From Deltaproteobacteria bacterium (GTDB taxonomy: Bacteria; Desulfobacterota; Desulfomonilia; UBA1062), in NCBI GenBank assembly GCA_020053185.1, contig JAGVNP010000101.1:1-6801 (forward strand): a stretch of 6,801 nt of DNA. The letters run 5' to 3'. Position 1 is the first letter of the stretch. Each line of letters begins with the position of its first letter. A program made the translations under genes and the position numbers. Below the pieces are notes generated by a model. The model made no database searches. It saw nothing but the letters and a program-made list of their open reading frames with translations, and was not told the origin of the DNA. Of this stretch, positions 1-5,896 are shown in pieces.

Positions 1-741
1 AATTTCATGCTCGATGTGCATACAAAAGAGCATGGTTATACTGAGGTATTGCCGCCGTTCATGGTGAACAGGGACAGCATGACAGGCACTGGTCAGCTTC
101 CGAAATTTGAGGAAGACCTTTTTGCCACAAACGAATTCTTCCTGATCCCCACTGCCGAGGTTCCGGTAACCAATATATACCGATCAGAGTGGCTTAAAGA
201 AGCAGATCTGCCGATCAAGCTCGTTGCATATACGCCTTGCTTCAGGAAAGAGGCTGGCTCATATGGTAAGGATACCAGGGGAATTATCCGGCAGCATCAG
301 TTCAACAAGGTAGAACTGGTAAGGTTTGCAAATCCTTCGCGATCATATACAGATTTGGAAGAACTTACTGCAGATGCAGAGGATATTTTGAAAAAGCTCG
401 GTCTTGCTTACAGAGTAGAGGCGCTCTGCACAGGCGATCTTGGTTTTTCTTCGGCAAAGACATATGACCTCGAGGTATGGATGCCTGGACTGGGCGATTA
501 TAAGGAGATATCTTCGTGCTCGAATTTCGAGGATTTCCAGGCCAGACGCTCTGAAATCAGGTTCCGATCGAAGGACGGAAAGAAAACTGCGCTCTGTCAT
601 ACATTGAACGGCAGTGGCCTTGCGGTGGGAAGAACAGTGGCAGCCATACTTGAGAATTATCAGGAGCCTGACGGCTCGGTGCGAATACCAGATGTGCTCA
701 TCCCTTATATGGGACTTGACCGGATAGCCAAGGTAGGTTAA
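1..741 (+). CDS. serS: Seryl-tRNA synthetase, C-terminal part (5' end outside window)
   Basis: This class II aminoacyl-tRNA synthetase charges tRNA-Ser with serine in the cytoplasm (serine + ATP to seryl-adenylate, then transfer to tRNA). The reading frame is open from base 1, so the gene is cut by the window edge; 246 codons remain. What is left is most of the catalytic domain. A motif 1-like stretch (HGYTEVLPPFMVN) comes near the start, then the serine-site TAEVPVTN, motif 2 (CFRKEAGSYGKDTRGIIRQHQ) and motif 3 (GSGLAVGRTVAAILENYQ) near the end. The family is about 420-430 residues, so roughly 180 residues are missing, including the N-terminal antiparallel coiled-coil arm that grips the long variable arm of tRNA-Ser. 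The C-terminus (IPDVLIPYMG then a short tail) is normal and intact. Two tRNA-Ser genes follow directly on the same strand. Identification is firm; only the missing 5' end is unknown. Confidence 0.97.
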   Translation, partial: NFMLDVHTKEHGYTEVLPPFMVNRDSMTGTGQLPKFEEDLFATNEFFLIPTAEVPVTNIYRSEWLKEADLPIKLVAYTPCFRKEAGSYGKDTRGIIRQHQFNKVELVRFANPSRSYTDLEELTADAEDILKKLGLAYRVEALCTGDLGFSSAKTYDLEVWMPGLGDYKEISSCSNFEDFQARRSEIRFRSKDGKKTALCHTLNGSGLAVGRTVAAILENYQEPDGSVRIPDVLIPYMGLDRIAKVG

Positions 742-756
742 TGAGAGTTTTTTTGC

Positions 757-844
757 GGAGGGATGGCCGAGTGGCTTAAGGCGGCGGTCTTGAAAACCGC
801 AGTGCCGAAAGGTACCGTGGGTTCGAATCCTACTCCCTCCGCCA
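757..844 (+). tRNA. tRNA-Ser, anticodon TGA (reads UCA/UCG-type codons)
   Basis: This folds as a complete class II tRNA of 88 bases. The acceptor stem is GGAGGGA (757-763) with TCCCTCC (834-840), followed by discriminator G841 and an encoded CCA (842-844). The D-arm begins GGCCGAGTGG. The anticodon stem GCGGT/ACCGC (784-788, 796-800) encloses loop CTTGAAA with anticodon TGA at 791-793. The long variable arm pairs GTGCC with GGTAC around a GAAA tetraloop (802-815). The T-arm is GTGGG/CCTAC around TTCGAAT. The long variable arm and G discriminator are the serine identity elements recognised by the synthetase encoded just upstream. It starts only 15 bases after the serS stop codon with no hairpin terminator between them, so co-transcription with serS is likely. 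Confidence 0.98.
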
Positions 845-867
845 TGTATTATATATAATAAGGATAG

Positions 868-961
868 GGAGAGATGGCCGAGTGGACGAAGGCGCTCGCC
901 TGCTAAGCGAGTGTAGGGCCCAAAAGCTCTACCGAGGGTTCAAATCCCTCTCTCTCCGCCA
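868..961 (+). tRNA. tRNA-Ser, anticodon GCT (reads AGC/AGU codons)
   Basis: This folds as a complete class II tRNA of 94 bases. The acceptor stem is GGAGAGA (868-874) with TCTCTCC (951-957), followed by discriminator G958 and an encoded CCA (959-961). The anticodon stem CTCGC/GCGAG (895-899, 907-911) carries loop CTGCTAA with anticodon GCT at 902-904. The variable arm is unusually well formed: seven pairs, GTAGGGC (913-919) with GCTCTAC (926-932), around CCAAAA. The T-arm is GAGGG/CCCTC around TTCAAAT. It lies 23 bases after the first tRNA-Ser, in the same orientation. The two share the D-arm and acceptor pattern and the first four flanking bases after CCA (TGTA), which fits an old tandem duplication followed by anticodon divergence; that history is inference. 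Confidence 0.98.
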
Positions 962-1044
962 TGTAATACAAAAAATGTCCGGAATATAAATCCAAAAAAC
1001 AGCCACTACCGATCTTGGCAAGATATATTGACTTTTTCTCCCAG

Positions 1045-1073
1045 GTGACAAAACCTTAGTTATAACGTATAAA
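1045..1073 (+). promoter_or_regulatory. Candidate sigma70-type promoter for the small Lys-rich ORF
   Basis: A -35 box GTGACA (1045-1050, five of six consensus bases) is followed after exactly 17 bases by a -10 box TATAAA (1068-1073, five of six). Transcription would start near 1080, leaving a leader of about 67 bases before the ATG at 1147. The -10 lies in a short palindrome TTATA-ACG-TATAA (1060-1072) that could also be a protein-binding site. A second perfect TATAAT at 1117-1122 has no -35 at a usual distance (TTGATG at 1091-1096 gives a 20-base spacer). This rests on sequence match only. Confidence 0.5.
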
Positions 1074-1146
1074 GGCTATGTGTGTTTGAATTGATGGGGT
1101 GGGCTGAGACTTACTATATAATCATAGTTAGACAAGGAGAAAACAA

Positions 1147-1251
1147 ATGGGAGATAAAGGAAAAAAAGATAAGGGTAAAAAGGAAACTAAAAAAAAGGCT
1201 CAACGTACACTTAAGGAAAAACGCAAGGAGAAAAAAGAGAGTAATAAATAA
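1147..1251 (+). CDS. Small Lys-rich basic protein of unknown function (34 aa)
   Basis: This reading frame of 34 codons begins MGDKGKKDKGKK and ends KEKKESNK. Fifteen of 34 residues are Lys and two are Arg, against six Asp/Glu, so it is strongly basic and almost certainly disordered. It has no hydrophobic segment, Cys or recognisable domain. The start is well supported: an AAGGAG-type ribosome binding site at 1134-1139 sits seven bases before the ATG, and a good promoter match lies about 70 bases further up. From memory, short Lys-rich proteins beginning MGDK recur in diverse bacterial genomes as hypothetical proteins, but I assign no function. Binding of nucleic acid or ribosomes would fit the charge; that is speculation. 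A longer frame starting with GTG at 1082 overlaps it but has no ribosome binding site. It stands alone, convergent with the kinase gene. Confidence 0.6.
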   Translation: MGDKGKKDKGKKETKKKAQRTLKEKRKEKKESNK

Positions 1252-1285
1252 GGCAACCCCTGAAAATTCATTTTTCATGGACGCC

Positions 1286-1324
1286 CTTTCTTTCGGTTCC
1301 TTATCTTTGGCCACGCAAAGAAAG
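1286..1324. repeat. Hairpin-forming, probably dispersed intergenic repeat
   Basis: CTTTCTTT at 1286-1293 is the exact reverse complement of AAAGAAAG at 1317-1324. A second, tighter hairpin is possible inside it: TCTTTG (1304-1309) with CAAAGA (1316-1321) around GCCACG. On the - strand the unit reads GTTACTTTCTTTGCGTGGCC onward. From memory this resembles a common dispersed intergenic motif of proteobacterial and related genomes built on GTTACTTTCTTTG. A further small hairpin, AACAG (1326-1330) with CTGTT (1334-1338), lies between it and the kinase stop codon. The region sits between two convergent genes, so it may also help end transcription of one or both, although neither hairpin is followed by a clean T-run. 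Confidence 0.5.
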
Positions 1325-1343
1325 TAACAGAGACTGTTGCTCT

Positions 1344-3179
1344 CTACTTTTCTACTTGAATCGAAAAGTGAAATATTGAACCTTTTCCAGGGATTGAATC
1401 GACCCATATGCGTCCGTCGTGACGATTGATAATCCTCTTGGATACAGCCAGCCCGATACCGTTTCCAGAATATCCACCTCTCCCATGCAATCTCTGGAAT
1501 ATAACAAAGATGCGATCAAAATATTCCGGAGCAATGCCAATGCCGTTATCTTCAACAGAAAATATCCATTCGCCACCTTCTTGATTTGCCGAGACATGAA
1601 TCTTTGGCGGCACATTTTCTTTTCCAAACTTGATTGCATTTTCTATAAGATGTTGAAATAAGTCCCTCATCTGCAATTCATCAGCCATGATAGCAGGAAG
1701 ATTGTCGTGAGTAATAATGGCCTTACAGTCCTCTATTGCCAGGCTCATTGCTGCTATCGCACGATCAAGCACAACGTTAAAATCAGTGAGAACAAAAGGA
1801 TTCCCGCGTGTGCTCACCCTGGAATACTTGAGAAGATCCTCTATTAACCCCTGCAAACGATTCGCGCCCTCTACAACATACCCGATAAAATCGTCCGCGT
1901 CTTTGCCAAGCTTGTCTTTGTAGCGCCTTTCCAGAAGCTGACTAAAGCTTGCTACCATTCTAAGCGGCTCCTGCAAATCATGGGAGGCCACATAAGCAAA
2001 TTGCTGGAGTTCAGCATTAGCACGCCTGAGATCTTCCATCGCCTGCTGCATTTTCTTGTCAGCTTCCTTGCGTCCTGTTACATCACGAACAATGCCTTGC
2101 ACAAAACAGGGCTTATCATCTTTTAAAATCATAGATGGCATGACTTCTACCCAGACAGACGATCCATCTTTCTTTTTCAGCCCAAACTCCATTAGCTTTT
2201 TGTCTTGGCCATTATTTCCAAATGGCGTACGAACTATTCTGGTAGATTCTTCAATCTGCTCCTCATTGAGGAAGCTCCTGATATTTATTGATAGCAACTC
2301 CTCTTGAGAATAACCAATGATCTTTTCAGCTGCAGAATTTACGCCTATAAAATTACCTTCAAGGTCATGAAGATAGATCCCATCAGCTGAATTTTCAAAA
2401 AGTGCCTGGTATCTGTTTTTCTCCTCCATCAAGGCATCTTCTATTTTTTTTCTCTCAACAATCTCTTGCTTCAGGTCCTTGGTGCGCTCTTCAACAGTCT
2501 GCTCAAGGCTATCGCGATGCTTCTTGAGTTCATCTGTTGCATTTTTCAGGCGCGCAAAAGCCTGTCTGAGACTTTTCATATTCAGATAAGTTAAAAGACC
2601 AACAGAGGAAACGAACATGGTCAGCAAAAATGCCATATGGAGAAATATTTTTGCCTTTGGAGGAAAATGCATTGGGGGTGAATAAACCCCCATGAACGAA
2701 AGATCCAAAAGAACAAAAAAGTACGCTATAGCAACACCTGTCATGCCCAGGGCATATCCGGGAGACAATAGCGATCCTGCAATGGTGATTGTCCATATAT
2801 AAAGAATCCATGCGGGAGACAAAACACCATCAAAGACAAATGCGGCCATGCTTATGGCAAAAAAATTCACCCACACATAGAGATTGATTGCTTGCTTAAT
2901 ATGATCTTTTTTCGCCCAAAAAAGGCAAAAGATGGAAAACGGAATAAAGAAAAGCGGGAACCCAGCCCCTAGCAGCCCCACACCCGCAGGCATTAGATCA
3001 AGAAAAATCGTTATGAAAAAGAACAGAGGTAGAAAAATCACGATCCCTATACTGATCAGCATCAAGGTGTTAAAGAGCCGTCCCTGGCGCGCCATATCTT
3101 CATCAGACACATTAACGCTGATTAGCTGCTCCCATTTGCTAACGAGCTTTTTTTGCCGGGCTTTTGTCTGTTGCTCCAT
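1344..3179 (-). CDS. Membrane-bound PAS-domain sensor histidine kinase (orphan)
   Basis: This predicted inner-membrane sensor kinase of 611 residues would autophosphorylate on His and pass the phosphate to an unknown response regulator. In order it has a short charged N-terminus; about six hydrophobic segments (roughly residues 37-60, 65-88, 97-116, 122-140, 143-163 and 177-200); a coiled coil (about 205-252, with LEQTVEERTKDLKQEI); one PAS domain (about 253-372, with ALFENSADGIYLHD and a closing VRDVTGRKEA); a HisKA dimerisation domain with the phospho-accepting His400 in SHDLQEPLRMV; and a HATPase domain with N-box Asn514 (LIENAIKFG), G1 DNGIGI (544-549), F-box RIFVIFQRLH and G2 GNGIGLA. 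All catalytic motifs are intact. There is no receiver domain and no response regulator in the window. The multi-pass input region is not one I can name. The ATG is supported by GAGGAG six bases upstream. The DLQEPL type of H-box is typical of phytochrome-like kinases. Confidence 0.95.
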   Translation of the reverse strand: MEQQTKARQKKLVSKWEQLISVNVSDEDMARQGRLFNTLMLISIGIVIFLPLFFFITIFLDLMPAGVGLLGAGFPLFFIPFSIFCLFWAKKDHIKQAINLYVWVNFFAISMAAFVFDGVLSPAWILYIWTITIAGSLLSPGYALGMTGVAIAYFFVLLDLSFMGVYSPPMHFPPKAKIFLHMAFLLTMFVSSVGLLTYLNMKSLRQAFARLKNATDELKKHRDSLEQTVEERTKDLKQEIVERKKIEDALMEEKNRYQALFENSADGIYLHDLEGNFIGVNSAAEKIIGYSQEELLSINIRSFLNEEQIEESTRIVRTPFGNNGQDKKLMEFGLKKKDGSSVWVEVMPSMILKDDKPCFVQGIVRDVTGRKEADKKMQQAMEDLRRANAELQQFAYVASHDLQEPLRMVASFSQLLERRYKDKLGKDADDFIGYVVEGANRLQGLIEDLLKYSRVSTRGNPFVLTDFNVVLDRAIAAMSLAIEDCKAIITHDNLPAIMADELQMRDLFQHLIENAIKFGKENVPPKIHVSANQEGGEWIFSVEDNGIGIAPEYFDRIFVIFQRLHGRGGYSGNGIGLAVSKRIINRHDGRIWVDSIPGKGSIFHFSIQVEK

Positions 3180-3254
3180 CTGCCTCTCCTCAAAAGACCA
3201 TTATCAATGTAGCACAATATAAACTTCTCTTTATTTTTTTATCGGCCAAGTTAT

Positions 3255-3283
3255 ATTATCTCATAACCTTGACTATATAACAA
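3255..3283 (-). promoter_or_regulatory. Candidate promoter for the histidine kinase gene
   Basis: Read on the - strand, TTGTTA (3283-3278) and GATAAT (3260-3255) are separated by 17 bases, which fits a sigma70-type promoter. Transcription would begin near 3248, about 70 bases before the kinase ATG at 3179. The -35 overlaps the end of a + strand TTGACTATATAA run, so the two directions may compete. Support is consensus match and position only. Confidence 0.4.
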
Positions 3284-3324
3284 TTTAGCATCTTTTAAGA
3301 CAAATCTTGGTCCTGAGAATACGA

Positions 3325-3353
3325 TTGTTCGGCCTTGATCTCAGACTTATATA
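3325..3353 (+). promoter_or_regulatory. Candidate promoter for truA and the rfb genes
   Basis: TTGTTC (3325-3330) is followed after 17 bases by TATATA (3348-3353); TATATT at 3350-3355 is an alternative -10. A start near 3360 would leave only about 12 bases before the truA ATG at 3372, giving a nearly leaderless message. An upstream TTGACT (3269-3274) is a better -35 but lacks a good -10 at a normal distance. A perfect six-base inverted repeat, CTGAGA (3313-3318) and TCTCAG (3339-3344), brackets the -35 and could be an operator. Weakly supported. Confidence 0.3.
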
Positions 3354-3371
3354 TTGCTAATCATACAGGAA

Positions 3372-4115
3372 ATGTCAGCGCTTAGAAATTTTAAGATCAC
3401 CCTCGCATATGACGGGACGAATTTTTTCGGATGGCAGGCACAGCCGGAAAAGCGGACTGTGCAGAGCGTTCTCGAAGAGACCCTCTCCACCATTCTCGGG
3501 CATTTTCCAAATATCATTGCATCTGGCCGCACAGACACCGGCGTACATGCGTTGGGACAAGTGATAAATGTCTGTACAGAATCCACCATCCCGTGCCAGG
3601 GCCTGCTCAAAGGCCTTAATTCTATTCTGCCGGATGATGTAAAAGCACAATCTGTTGAAGAGACCAGTGTAAATTTTCATGCGCGATACATGGCAAAATC
3701 AAAGATATATGCATATGCGATCTACACAACAGAAACGCCGAACCCATTCTTGAGCAGATATAGTCTTCACGTGCCCTATGGCCTTGATATCCCTGCAATG
3801 AAGGAAGCATCAAAAATCATTCTCGGCGAACATGATTTTGCGTCGTTCATGGCTACTGGGTCCTCAGTCAAAAACACCCTGCGCACCATTATGGAATCCT
3901 CATTCATAGAAGGTCGCGATAAACTTTATTATGTGATAGAGGGTAGTGGATTTCTACGGCATATGGTAAGGAACATTGTCGGGACCTTGCTGCTGGTAGG
4001 AAGAGGATCTTTAGCTTCAAATGACATGGAAAAGATCCTTGATGCAACCGACCGCACAAAAGCAGGCCCAACCGCCCCTGCTAACGGGCTTTACCTGGTA
4101 GGGGTGAGGTACTAG
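3372..4115 (+). CDS. truA: tRNA pseudouridine(38-40) synthase TruA
   Basis: This enzyme isomerises uridines at positions 38, 39 and 40 in the anticodon arm of many tRNAs to pseudouridine, acting in the cytoplasm as a homodimer. It has 247 residues, within the usual family length. The N-terminal LAYDGTNFFGWQ and the catalytic motif ASGRTDTGVHALGQ are both present, with the nucleophile Asp55. The C-terminal GSGFLRHMVRNIVGTLLLVGRG is the family's second signature. I chose the ATG at 3372 because it places the first conserved strand at the normal distance. Its AGGA (3367-3370) is only one base away, closer than ideal. A TTG at 3354 in the same frame would add six residues but has no ribosome binding site. 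The gene opens a co-oriented block, with rfbA 13 bases after its stop. Confidence 0.96.
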   Translation: MSALRNFKITLAYDGTNFFGWQAQPEKRTVQSVLEETLSTILGHFPNIIASGRTDTGVHALGQVINVCTESTIPCQGLLKGLNSILPDDVKAQSVEETSVNFHARYMAKSKIYAYAIYTTETPNPFLSRYSLHVPYGLDIPAMKEASKIILGEHDFASFMATGSSVKNTLRTIMESSFIEGRDKLYYVIEGSGFLRHMVRNIVGTLLLVGRGSLASNDMEKILDATDRTKAGPTAPANGLYLVGVRY

Positions 4116-4128
4116 AAAGGAGACTAAC

Positions 4129-4860
4129 ATGAGAGGTATTGTACTTGCAGGAGGCCTTGGCACAAGGCTCCATCCGCTCACAAAGGTGACAAACAAACAT
4201 CTTCTTCCTGTCTACAGTAAACCTATGATCTATTACCCCATTGAAACGCTCACGCTTGCAGGCATCACCGATATCCTGATCGTCACAGGCGGCAATAACG
4301 CAGGAGATTTTTTGCGGCTGCTGGGAAATGGAAAAGATTTCGGCCTGAACCGCATACACTATGCATACCAGGAAGGAGAAGGAGGCATTGCAGAAGCTCT
4401 TGGCCTGGCAGAACATTTTGCCGAAGGCGAGCCGATATGTGTGGTGCTCGGGGATAACATAATTGAAAAGAATATAATCACTGCAGTAAAAGATTATAAA
4501 AAGCAGGGCGGCGGCGCACGCATAATGCTGAAAGAAGTACCTGATCCTGAGCGATTTGGCGTGGCAGAATTCAAAGACGAAAAAGTAATATCTATCGAGG
4601 AAAAACCAAAAAAACCAAAGAGCAACTGTGCGGTGATAGGCATATATATGTATGATGAAAGGGTTTTCGATATTATTAAAACCCTCAAACCATCAGGCAG
4701 GGGTGAGCTAGAGATTACAGATGTGAACAATGCCTATATAAAGGAAGACTCAATGCGTTGGTCAATACTGGAAGGATGGTGGACTGATGCAGGTACCATC
4801 GAGAGCCTGCACAGGGCTAATGACCTGGTAGCAAAAACCGGCGCAAATAACGTGAAATAA
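4129..4860 (+). CDS. rfbA: Glucose-1-phosphate thymidylyltransferase (short form), RmlA/RfbA
   Basis: This enzyme makes dTDP-glucose from glucose-1-phosphate and dTTP, the first step to dTDP-L-rhamnose. The nucleotide-binding signature is LAGGLGTRL (residues 6-14), followed by NKHLLPVYSKPMIYYP (22-37). A metal-binding Asp109 lies in VVLGDN, the sugar-site EEKP at 157-160, and GRGELEITDVN at 190-200. A second metal ligand is probably Asp220 in WWTDAGT. Gln81 corresponds to the base-recognising Gln of the family. At 243 residues it is about 50 shorter than the enterobacterial enzyme (293) because it stops soon after the catalytic core; such short forms are a recognised variant, and no truncation is implied. 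The ATG has a strong AAGGAG at 4117-4122, six bases upstream. It is followed 16 bases later by rfbB. Uridylyl- rather than thymidylyl-transfer is possible in principle, but the neighbours argue for dTTP. Confidence 0.93.
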   Translation: MRGIVLAGGLGTRLHPLTKVTNKHLLPVYSKPMIYYPIETLTLAGITDILIVTGGNNAGDFLRLLGNGKDFGLNRIHYAYQEGEGGIAEALGLAEHFAEGEPICVVLGDNIIEKNIITAVKDYKKQGGGARIMLKEVPDPERFGVAEFKDEKVISIEEKPKKPKSNCAVIGIYMYDERVFDIIKTLKPSGRGELEITDVNNAYIKEDSMRWSILEGWWTDAGTIESLHRANDLVAKTGANNVK

Positions 4861-4876
4861 ACTTTAGGAGACAGTA

Positions 4877-5896
4877 ATGGTAAAGGTACTCATCACAGGC
4901 GGCTGCGGATTCATTGGATCAAACCTGGTGCGTCATGTGCTTTCAAACCATGCTGACTGGAACGTGGTAAATCTCGATCTGCTCACCTATGCAGGAAATC
5001 TCGAAAACCTAGCCGGCCTTGATAAAGACTATCCGAAAAGATATTCTTTTGTTAGGGGTGACATCTCTGATGCTAAATTTATAAATGCTCTGTTTGCAAA
5101 AGAGAAGTTCAACATAGTGCTAAACCTTGCAGCAGAATCCCATGTGGATAGAAGCATAGAAGATCCTGGCGTTTTTCTGAGCACCAATATACTTGGCACC
5201 CAGATACTCCTTGATGCATCACTCAAAAATAAAGTGGAAAGATTTGTGCAAATTTCGACTGACGAGGTATACGGCAGTCTCGGAAAAGAAGGCAGGTTTG
5301 TAGAGACCATGAACATGGCGCCCAACAGCCCTTATTCTGCATCAAAGGCTTCTGCAGATCTCATGGTGCGGGCATATGTAAAGACGTATAACTTCGATGC
5401 AACGATCACCAGGTGCTCGAACAACTATGGCCCATATCAGTTCCCGGAAAAACTCATACCGCTCATGGTGCTGAATGCATCTGAAGATAAAGAGCTTCCT
5501 GTGTACGGCGATGGGAAGAATGTCAGGGACTGGATCTATGTGGAAGATCACTGCAGAGGTATTGTTGCTGTAGCGCAAAAAGGAAAAAGCGGCGAGGCCT
5601 ATAATATGGGCGGTGATGCTGAGAAAGAAAACATAGAGATCATAAAGCTTATCCTTGATTCCATGAATAAGCCCCACAGCCTGATCAAGTTTGTCAAAGA
5701 CCGGCCAGGACATGATTTCCGATATGCTATGGATTTTACAAAAATAAAGAACGATCTCGGGTGGACACCGCAGACGACATTTGAAAAAGGCATCAAAAAC
5801 ACTATCAAATGGTATCTTGAGAATAATCAGTGGTGTGCGTCTGTCCGCTCAGGCACATACAAGGATTATTACCAGAGGATGTACGGAAATAGATGA
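4877..5896 (+). CDS. rfbB: dTDP-glucose 4,6-dehydratase RmlB/RfbB
   Basis: This NAD-dependent extended short-chain dehydrogenase converts dTDP-glucose to dTDP-4-keto-6-deoxy-glucose. It is 339 residues and full length. The Rossmann signature is ITGGCGFIGSN (6-16), with NLDLLTYAGNL (32-42) typical of the family. The catalytic set is STDEVYG (127-133; Thr128, Asp129 and Glu130 act in dehydration) and Tyr153-x3-Lys157 in SPYSASKAS. RCSNNYGPYQFPEKLIP (179-195) and VYGDGKNVRDWIYVEDHC are further hallmarks. The C-terminal RPGHDFRYAMD region is intact. The start has TAGGAG at 4865-4870, six bases before the ATG. Its TGA stop overlaps the rfbD ATG by four bases (ATGA), which normally couples translation. 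The product is the branch point to several deoxysugars; with RfbD next door, rhamnose is the likeliest end product. Confidence 0.97.
   Translation: MVKVLITGGCGFIGSNLVRHVLSNHADWNVVNLDLLTYAGNLENLAGLDKDYPKRYSFVRGDISDAKFINALFAKEKFNIVLNLAAESHVDRSIEDPGVFLSTNILGTQILLDASLKNKVERFVQISTDEVYGSLGKEGRFVETMNMAPNSPYSASKASADLMVRAYVKTYNFDATITRCSNNYGPYQFPEKLIPLMVLNASEDKELPVYGDGKNVRDWIYVEDHCRGIVAVAQKGKSGEAYNMGGDAEKENIEIIKLILDSMNKPHSLIKFVKDRPGHDFRYAMDFTKIKNDLGWTPQTTFEKGIKNTIKWYLENNQWCASVRSGTYKDYYQRMYGNR

Noticed and set aside
748..754. A run of seven T between serS and the first tRNA, considered as a terminator tail.
   Set aside because: No stem-loop precedes it, so it does not form an intrinsic terminator.
854..859. 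A perfect TATAAT between the two tRNA-Ser genes, nine bases before the second.
   Set aside because: The matching -35 position falls inside the first tRNA (TACTCC region) and shows no consensus; the AT-rich spacer explains the match.
1012..1037. ATCTT-GGC-AAGAT hairpin (1012-1024) followed later by TTTTT (1033-1037), considered as a terminator for the serS-tRNA unit.
   Set aside because: The stem has only five A/T-rich pairs and the T-run begins eight bases after it, so it is too weak to call.
1261..1277. TGAAAA-TTCAT-TTTTCA hairpin after the small ORF, considered as a terminator.
   Set aside because: It has six pairs, nearly all A-T, with no T-tract after it; stability would be poor.
1082..1327. 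An 81-codon + strand reading frame starting with GTG that overlaps the small Lys-rich ORF in another frame.
   Set aside because: It has no ribosome binding site, starts inside the presumed leader and runs through the repeat-like hairpin. The 34-codon frame has far better start signals.
1114..1407. A 97-codon - strand frame with a Phe/Leu-rich hydrophobic protein, which could look like a membrane peptide or toxin.
   Set aside because: Its hydrophobicity is the mirror image of the A-rich Lys codons of the + strand ORF. It also overlaps the end of the kinase gene and has no supported start.
5342..5713. A 123-codon - strand frame opposite rfbB.
   Set aside because: It lies wholly within the well-supported rfbB coding sequence, has no recognisable domain or ribosome binding site, and is best seen as a shadow frame.
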